A stretch of DNA of 64,000 nt, from positions 1-64,000 of the forward strand of contig NZ_LOEP01000023.1 of the NCBI RefSeq assembly GCF_001482285.1, written 5' to 3'. This DNA is from Haloferax sp. Q22 (GTDB lineage Archaea; Halobacteriota; Halobacteria; Halobacteriales; Haloferacaceae). Both the position numbers and the translations under genes were made by a program. The notes beneath the pieces are model-generated. The model ran no database searches, was not told the DNA's origin, and saw nothing but the letters and a program-made list of their open reading frames with translations. Below, piece after piece: positions 58,830 to 64,000 of this stretch (positions are counted from its first letter, which is position 1; the number at the start of each line of letters is the position of its first letter).

Positions 58830-60125
58830 TCAGTTCGACGCGGTGCGAATGGCCTGGTCGAGGTCGTCGATGATGTCGTCGACGTCCTCGATACCGACCG
58901 ACAGGCGGACCATGTCGGGCGTGACGCCCGCGGCGGCCTGTTCGTCCTCGGTGAGTTGCTGGTGCGTTGTGGACGCCGGGTGGATGACGAGCGTCTTCGC
59001 GTCGCCGACGTTGGCGAGGAGCGACGCGAGTTCGACGTTGTTGACGGTGCCCTTGGCGGCCTCGTAGCCGTCGGTGAGGCCGAAGGTAATCATGCCGCCG
59101 TAGCCGCCGTCGAGGTACTTCGACGCTTCCTCGTGGGTCTCGTGGGATTCGAGGCCGGGGTAGTTCACCCACGACACCTTCTCGTGGTCGTCTAAGAACT
59201 CCGCGACGGCCTGCGCGTTCTCGCAGTGCGCGCGCATCCGAAGCGGGAGCGATTCGAGCTTTTCGAGCGTCTGCCACGCGTCGAACGGCGACTGGGCGTT
59301 GCCGAGGTCGCGCAGACCGCGGGCGATACCTGCGTAGGTGAAGCCGGCGGGGCCGAACGTCTCGTCGAAGTTGACGCCGTGGTACGCCGGGTTCGGCTTC
59401 GCGATTTCGGGGTAGTCGTCGGCGTACTCGTCCCACGGGAAGGTGCCGCCGTCGACGAGGATGCCGCCGATGGTCGTGCCCGCCCCGTGAATCCACTTCG
59501 TCGTGGACTGCCAGACGAGGTCCGCGCCGTGCTCGATGGGGTTGCAGAGGTACGGCGTGGCGAACGTGTTGTCCACGAACAGCGGCGTCCCGTGGTCGTG
59601 GGCAATCTCGGCGATGGCCTCGATGTCGGGCGTCACGAGCGCCGGGTTGCCGATGGTTTCGAGGTGGACGAACGCGGTGTCGTCGTCGATGGCCTCCTCG
59701 TAGGCGTCCACGTCGAGGGTGTCCACGAACCGGGTCGTGACGCCGCGGCGCTCGACGGTGTGAGTGAGGTAGGTGTAGGTCCCGCCGTACAGCGACGACG
59801 CGGAGACGATGTTGTCGCCGGCCGAGGCGAGCAGGAAGGTCGCGAGGTCGAACGCGGCCATCCCGGACGAGGTCGCGACCGCGCCCACGCCGCCTTCGAG
59901 CGAGGCGAGACGCTCTTGGAGCATCCCGACGGTCGGGTTCATCAGCCGCGAGTAGATGTGGCCCGGCTTTTCGAGGGCGAACTGCGCGGCCGCGTCGGCG
60001 GCGTCCTCGAAGACGTACGAGGTGGTCTGGTACAGCGGCGGGGCGCGCGCGCCCGTCGCGGAGTCGGGGCTCTGTCCGGCGTGGAGGCTCCGAGTGTGGA
60101 AGCCCGGGCTGTCGTCGTCGCTCAT
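58830..60125 (-). CDS. metY: O-acetylhomoserine sulfhydrylase (first copy)
   Basis: A 431-residue PLP enzyme that makes homocysteine from O-acetylhomoserine and sulfide. [25 protein letters not shown] (in pieces, residues 15-39) and K210 in WQSTTKWIHGAG, with SASSLYGGTYTYL near 110, are typical of MetY. The ATG at 60125 starts the acidic N-terminus, with 28 poor in-frame codons upstream rejected. It lies downstream of metX and a second metY on the same strand, 132 bases from metX, so the three may share a transcript. Confidence 0.93.
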   Translation of the reverse strand: MSDDDSPGFHTRSLHAGQSPDSATGARAPPLYQTTSYVFEDAADAAAQFALEKPGHIYSRLMNPTVGMLQERLASLEGGVGAVATSSGMAAFDLATFLLASAGDNIVSASSLYGGTYTYLTHTVERRGVTTRFVDTLDVDAYEEAIDDDTAFVHLETIGNPALVTPDIEAIAEIAHDHGTPLFVDNTFATPYLCNPIEHGADLVWQSTTKWIHGAGTTIGGILVDGGTFPWDEYADDYPEIAKPNPAYHGVNFDETFGPAGFTYAGIARGLRDLGNAQSPFDAWQTLEKLESLPLRMRAHCENAQAVAEFLDDHEKVSWVNYPGLESHETHEEASKYLDGGYGGMITFGLTDGYEAAKGTVNNVELASLLANVGDAKTLVIHPASTTHQQLTEDEQAAAGVTPDMVRLSVGIEDVDDIIDDLDQAIRTASN

Positions 60126-60257
60126 ACTCGAACGTCGAATCGAACGGGCGTAAAGCGCGGTGGCGGTCGCAATTCCCGCCGGCTTCTGCGACGCGATAGC
60201 AATTGACAAGAAACCCCTGAGAATCGAGGGGAGGGTCTCGAAGCGACCGGCTGCGCC

Positions 60258-61505
60258 TCAGCGCGAGAACAGCGAGGAGTGGACCGGTGCGAAGTCCTTC
60301 TCCTCGTCGGGTTCGCCACCGTCGGTCGCGGTGTCGGTCACCGCGCGACCCGCGACGCCCTCGTCGACGAAGTCGCCGAGCGGCGGCCCGACCTTCTCGG
60401 GTTCGACGAGGAAGGCGTCGTGGCCGTGGTCGGACTCGACGACGTGGTGGGCGACCGGCGCGTCGACACGGCGGAACGCGCCCGCCAGCGACTCCGACTG
60501 CTCGGTTGTGAAGTGCCAGTCGCCGGTGAACGAGACGAGAAGCGACTCGCCCTCGAAGGCGGCGAGCGCGGCCGCGTCGGACTCGTAGCCCTCCGAGAGG
60601 TCGAAGTCGTCCATGGCGCGCGTGAGGTACAGATACGCGTTGGCGTCGAAGCGCTCGGCGAACTTCTCGGCCTGATAGTCGAGGTAGGACTCGACCTCGC
60701 GGTACGGGAAGAACGCGGCCGCGGGGTCCGACGGGAAGGCGTCGCCGCGCTCGCCGCGGCCCGCCGAGCGCCGACCGAACTTGCGCTCCATCGAGTCCTT
60801 CGAGAGGTACATCAGGTGGCCGAGTTGGCGGGCGAGTCCGAGGCCCGCGTCGGGCGACGGGCGGTCCTCGCCGTAGTAGTCGCCGCCGTTCCAGTTCGGG
60901 TCCGAGGTGATGGCGCGGCGGGCGACGGCGTCGATGCCGAGACACTGCGAATCGAGGCGGGCCGCCGAGGCGACGACGACGAGGCGTTCCACGTCGTCGG
61001 GGAACTGCACGGCCCAGTCGAGGGCGTTCATGCCGCCGACGGAGCCGCCGACGACGGCGTGCAAGCGACCGACCCCGAGGTGGTCGAGCAGGCGGCGCTG
61101 CGCGCGGGTCCAGTCGTGGACCGTGACCGGCGGGAAGTCCGTGCCCCACGGCTCGCCGTCCGGTCCCTCGCTGGCCGGGCCGCTCGTGCCGTAACACGAC
61201 CCCGGGACGTTCACGCAGATGACGTAGTAGTCGTTGGTGTCGAGCGCCTTACCCGGGCCGACGATGTCGCCCCACCACGCGCGGGCCTGCCCGGAGACGC
61301 CCGACTCGGTACCGTGACCGGCGACGTGCTGGCTCCCGGTGAGACCGTGACAGACGAGGACCGCGTTCTGCCCGTCGAACTCGCCGTAGGCCTCGTAGGC
61401 GACCTTCAGGTTGGGCAGTATCTCTCCCGACTCGAACTCGTGTTCGCCGATGTCGACGACGTCGGATTCGACCCGGCGACCGGGCGTGGTTCGCGTTCGG
61501 CTCAT
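60258..61505 (-). CDS. metX: homoserine O-acetyltransferase
   Basis: A 415-residue alpha/beta hydrolase-fold acetyltransferase that supplies O-acetylhomoserine to the two MetY enzymes. The nucleophile is S155 in [14 protein letters not shown], with [15 protein letters not shown] forming the oxyanion side and [15 protein letters not shown] near the end giving the catalytic His; the Asp is in [12 protein letters not shown]. The start overlaps the stop of the upstream metY (ATGA), a direct sign of co-translation. Confidence 0.95.
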   Translation of the reverse strand: MSRTRTTPGRRVESDVVDIGEHEFESGEILPNLKVAYEAYGEFDGQNAVLVCHGLTGSQHVAGHGTESGVSGQARAWWGDIVGPGKALDTNDYYVICVNVPGSCYGTSGPASEGPDGEPWGTDFPPVTVHDWTRAQRRLLDHLGVGRLHAVVGGSVGGMNALDWAVQFPDDVERLVVVASAARLDSQCLGIDAVARRAITSDPNWNGGDYYGEDRPSPDAGLGLARQLGHLMYLSKDSMERKFGRRSAGRGERGDAFPSDPAAAFFPYREVESYLDYQAEKFAERFDANAYLYLTRAMDDFDLSEGYESDAAALAAFEGESLLVSFTGDWHFTTEQSESLAGAFRRVDAPVAHHVVESDHGHDAFLVEPEKVGPPLGDFVDEGVAGRAVTDTATDGGEPDEEKDFAPVHSSLFSR

Positions 61506-62821
61506 CGCTCCTCCGCGTCCTCGGCCGCCTGCTGACGCAGAGCGTGTTCGATTGCCTGGTCGAGGTCGGCGATGATGTCGTCGGCGTCCTCGATGCCGAC
61601 AGACAGCCGGAGCATGTCGGGCGCGACGCCCGCGGCGCGCTGTTCGTCCATCGAGAGCTGAGCGTGCGTGGTCGATGCGGGGTGGATGAGAAGCGTCTTC
61701 GCGTCGCCGATGTTGGCGAGGAAGCTCACGAGGTCGACCGACTCGCAGACGGTCTTGGCGGCCCCGTAGGCCGCCTCGTCGTCCGCGCCGTCGAGGCCGA
61801 ACGTGACCATGCCGGCGTAGCCGCCCTGTAGGTACTCGGTCGCAAGGTCGTGGGTTTCGTGGTCCTCGAAGCCGGGGTAGGTGACCCACGCAACGCCGTC
61901 GCGGTCGCGGAGGAACTCGGCGACTTGCCGGGCGTTCTCGCAGTGGGCGCGCATTCGGAGCGCGAGCGTCTCGACGCCCTGAAGCGTCTGCCACGCGTCG
62001 AACGGCGACTGGCAACTGCCGGTGCTCCTGACGGCGCGCTGGCGGACGGCCTCGGCGAAGGCGCGCTCGCCGAACCGCTCGACGAAGTCGACGCCGAAGG
62101 CGGGATTTTCGCCGGAGAGTTCGTCGTAGTCGGCCGCGTCCCACGGGAAGGTGCCGCCGTCGACGACGACGCCACCGACGGTCGTGCCGGAGCCGTGGAG
62201 CCACTTCGTCGTCGACTCCCAGACGATGTCCGCGCCGTGTTCGATGGGTCGGCAGAGCGCGGGCGTGGCGAACGTGTTGTCCACGACGAGCGGGACGCGG
62301 TGCTCGTGGGCGACCTCCGCGATGGCCTCGAAGTCGGGCGTCTTCAGCGAGGGGTTCGCCACCGTCTCGACGTGGACGAAGGCGGTGTCGTCGTCGATGG
62401 CTTCCTCGTAGGCGTCCACGTCGAGCGTCTCGACGGTCCGGGATTCGATGCCGCGTCTGACGGCGGTCTTCGAGAAGTACGAGGCCGTGCCGCCGTACAT
62501 ATCCTCCGAGAGGACGACGTTGTCGCCGACCGACGCGAGGACGGTCGTGAGCGCGTCGAGCGCGCCCATCCCGGAGGCGGTGGCGACCGCGTCGACGCCC
62601 GATTCGAGGGCGGCGAGGCGGCGTTCGAGGATGCGGGTCGTCGGGTTGGAGATGCGGGAGTAGACGTCGCCGTCGGCTTCGAGGGCGTACAGGTCCGCGG
62701 CGTGGTCCGCGTCGTCGAAGACGTACGACGTGGTCTGGTAGAGTGGCGGGGCGCGGGCCCCTGTCGCCGGGTCCGGGTCCTGTCCGGCGTGGAGGCCGAG
62801 CGTGCGGAAGCCTCGGTTCAT
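61502..62821 (-). CDS. metY: O-acetylhomoserine sulfhydrylase-like enzyme (second copy)
   Basis: A 439-residue paralogue of the MetY at 58.8 kb. The PLP lysine is K206 in [12 protein letters not shown], and the N-terminal [20 protein letters not shown] matches the paralogue closely. The two differ in the central helices and in the C-terminal tail ([12 protein letters not shown]). One may use O-acetylhomoserine and the other O-acetylserine or methanethiol; this cannot be decided by eye. It is the first gene of the met unit, overlapping metX by four bases. TATA-like GGTTATTCC lies about 34 bases upstream. Confidence 0.92.
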   Translation of the reverse strand: MNRGFRTLGLHAGQDPDPATGARAPPLYQTTSYVFDDADHAADLYALEADGDVYSRISNPTTRILERRLAALESGVDAVATASGMGALDALTTVLASVGDNVVLSEDMYGGTASYFSKTAVRRGIESRTVETLDVDAYEEAIDDDTAFVHVETVANPSLKTPDFEAIAEVAHEHRVPLVVDNTFATPALCRPIEHGADIVWESTTKWLHGSGTTVGGVVVDGGTFPWDAADYDELSGENPAFGVDFVERFGERAFAEAVRQRAVRSTGSCQSPFDAWQTLQGVETLALRMRAHCENARQVAEFLRDRDGVAWVTYPGFEDHETHDLATEYLQGGYAGMVTFGLDGADDEAAYGAAKTVCESVDLVSFLANIGDAKTLLIHPASTTHAQLSMDEQRAAGVAPDMLRLSVGIEDADDIIADLDQAIEHALRQQAAEDAEER

Positions 62822-62999
62822 GTATGAGGTGCATAATCTTCGACAGAGGAATAACCGTCAGTTACGGCAAGCGTTGCCCGTGGTTTGGGGTGAAAAGCGG
62901 CGGCCGGTTCGGAGGGGTCGGAGGAGACGAGACACGACGAGATGGTCCGTGCCGGAGGGGAACTTGCATACCTCGGCGGCGCGAGAGTCGGAGTAACCC

Positions 63000-63653
63000 A
63001 TGAAGTGTCTCCGGGCTCACTTCGACGCCGACGAGAACCCGTTCGGGAGCCCGTACGACGTGTTCGCGGTCGACGGCCGCCACCCGTGCGGGGAGCTTCG
63101 CGACCTGCGGCTCCGTCCCGACGGAACCGTGGTCGAACTCTGCGTCCTCGAGGACGCACCGCCGGACATCGAGGCGCGGCTGGCCGACCACCCCGATATC
63201 GTCGATTTCGACGTGGGCGAGACGGCCGACGGCGGCGTCGTCTGCCACGTTCATCTCGTCCCCGACGACGACGTGCGACGGCTGCTCGAACTCGTGGACG
63301 AACACGACCTGCTTCTCGACACGCCGATTCGGCTCACCCGCGAGGGCGTCGTCGTCAACGTCCTCGGGAGCCACGCGCAGCTCACGGGCGCGGTCACGTC
63401 GCTCCCCGACTCGCTCACCGACGCGTTCTGCGTGGACGGCCTCTCGGACTACGAACCGGTTCGCGGCGGCGTCCGCGCGGACCTCACCGCCCGCCAGCGC
63501 GAAGTGCTCGACACCGCCGTCGAGCGCGGCTACTACGACATCCCGCGGCGGGTGTCGGTCGAGGAACTCGCCGCCGAACTCGACTGCTCGCAGAGCACCG
63601 CCTCGGAACACCTTCGAAAGGTCGAATCGCGCGTGATGAACCGCCTCGGGTGA
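63000..63653 (+). CDS. bat-type HTH transcription regulator
   Basis: A 217-residue haloarchaeal regulator. The N-terminal 150 residues form a two-part sensor-like region (MKCLRAHFDADENPF, then VELCVLEDAPPDIEARLAD and FCVDGLSDYEPVRGG). The C-terminal HTH begins LTARQREVLDTAVERGYYDI and continues VSVEELAAELDCSQSTASEHLRKVE, the bacterio-opsin-activator (HTH_10) signature. It is divergent from the met operon across 178 bases and could control it or the P450 gene downstream. Both links are inference. Confidence 0.88.
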   Translation: MKCLRAHFDADENPFGSPYDVFAVDGRHPCGELRDLRLRPDGTVVELCVLEDAPPDIEARLADHPDIVDFDVGETADGGVVCHVHLVPDDDVRRLLELVDEHDLLLDTPIRLTREGVVVNVLGSHAQLTGAVTSLPDSLTDAFCVDGLSDYEPVRGGVRADLTARQREVLDTAVERGYYDIPRRVSVEELAAELDCSQSTASEHLRKVESRVMNRLG

Positions 63654-63686
63654 CCCCCGCCGTCGCGTCGCCGACTTGGTGGGCCA

Positions 63687-63697
63687 CTATATAAAGG
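63687..63697 (+). promoter_or_regulatory. TATA box of the P450 gene
   Basis: CTATATAAAGG is a near-perfect archaeal TATA element. It predicts a start near 63718, so the P450 message would have a leader of about 30 bases, unlike most genes here. Confidence 0.65.
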
Positions 63698-63749
63698 GCC
63701 GGCCGGCATCGGCAGTAGCGCCATCCCGGTTCCGCCCGTAGTTTCAGCT

Positions 63750-64000
63750 ATGTCAGAAGCGACGCAACCCGGTCGAGAACGACCGCCGAGTCCCCCGTCG
63801 AAACCCGTGGTCCACCACACTCTCCGGTACGCGGACGACCCGCTCGCGTTCGTCACCGAAGTCGCTCGCGAGTACGGTCCGGTCGCCGAGTACGACATCG
63901 GCGGCATCTCGTTTTACCAGCTGAGCGACCCCGAACTCGTCGAACACGTCCTCGTGCAGGAGAACCAGCGGTATATCAAAGGCGAGCTGTTTCAGGAATC
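63750..64000 (+). CDS. cytochrome P450, N-terminal part (cut by window end)
   Basis: Only the first 83 codons are present; the gene runs off the right edge. MSEATQPGRERPPSPPSKPV is followed by LRYADDPLAFVTEVAREYGP, then YDIGGISFYQLSDPELVEHV and VQENQRYIKGELFQE. This is the proline-rich hinge and the first helices and strands of a P450 monooxygenase. The heme-binding Cys region is outside. No membrane anchor is seen, so it is probably soluble, like CYP174-type haloarchaeal enzymes. The substrate is unknown. Confidence 0.8.
   Translation, partial: MSEATQPGRERPPSPPSKPVVHHTLRYADDPLAFVTEVAREYGPVAEYDIGGISFYQLSDPELVEHVLVQENQRYIKGELFQE

Noticed and set aside
1-64000. tRNA genes, CRISPR arrays, insertion sequences and prophage
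   Set aside because: No cloverleaf with a GGTTCGAATC-like T arm, no spaced repeat array, no transposase or integrase was seen. Only the short tandem repeats listed were found.

Overview
The window is a gene-dense piece of a haloarchaeal chromosome, most likely Haloferax or a close relative. The evidence is the high GC content, the very acidic proteins, the many leaderless genes with a TATA element about 27 bases before the start codon, a haloarchaeal-type MC1 chromosomal protein, an archaeal prepilin peptidase beside a halophilic [2Fe-2S] ferredoxin, and a four-gene 2-oxoacid dehydrogenase cluster like the one known from Haloferax volcanii. The species assignment is inference.

Layout. 1-260: tandem promoters of the haloarchaeal rRNA type on the minus strand, firing out of the left edge, so a 16S rRNA gene probably lies just outside. 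0.5-3.8 kb: MC1, an AbrB-like small protein, pyrD and a membrane protein. 3.8-11.4 kb: valS, a cystathionine gamma-synthase/lyase and pheST, with a hairpin plus oligo-T element in front of pheS. 11.5-21.3 kb: an FAD oxidase facing an ornithine cyclodeaminase-like gene, endA-trpS (trpS ends in a 56-bp tandem repeat), a NucS-like/zinc-finger protein, a HAD phosphatase, hel308 and a 35-codon leaderless gene. 21.5-27.9 kb: lipA followed by E1alpha-E1beta-E2-E3 of a 2-oxoacid dehydrogenase complex, so the lipoate-making enzyme adjoins the complex it serves. 27.9-29.5 kb: one AT-rich gene of unlike codon use, a membrane-anchored protein of unknown function and the clearest sign of gene transfer here.

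29.5-43.3 kb: serB and serA, a Ser/Thr-rich coiled-coil protein, thrC, a TrmB-type regulator, several haloarchaeal hypothetical genes, a cupin operon, cstA, an ArsA-family ATPase with a small partner, a CobW GTPase with a small membrane partner, upp and small zinc-finger genes. 43.3-48.2 kb: a complete TAXI-type TRAP transporter (binding lipoprotein, DUF1850 protein, fused permease). 48.2-57.4 kb: a YigZ-family protein, a 38-aa Cys-rich protein, an ACT-domain regulator, dispersed his genes (hisB, hisA, hisI), a small membrane protein with an exact 93-bp internal duplication, a phosphohexomutase, pibD and the ferredoxin. 57.5-64 kb: a PiT phosphate transporter, a methionine/sulfhydrylation cluster (metY-metX-metY), an HTH regulator and the start of a cytochrome P450 cut by the window end.

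Most of the window is housekeeping: three aminoacyl-tRNA synthetase sets, amino-acid synthesis (Ser, Thr, Met/Cys, His) and central carbon entry. The least explained parts are the AT-rich gene at 28-29.5 kb, small genes of under 60 codons supported by promoter geometry, the repeat structures at the 3' ends of trpS and pheT, and the hairpin RNA candidate before pheS.
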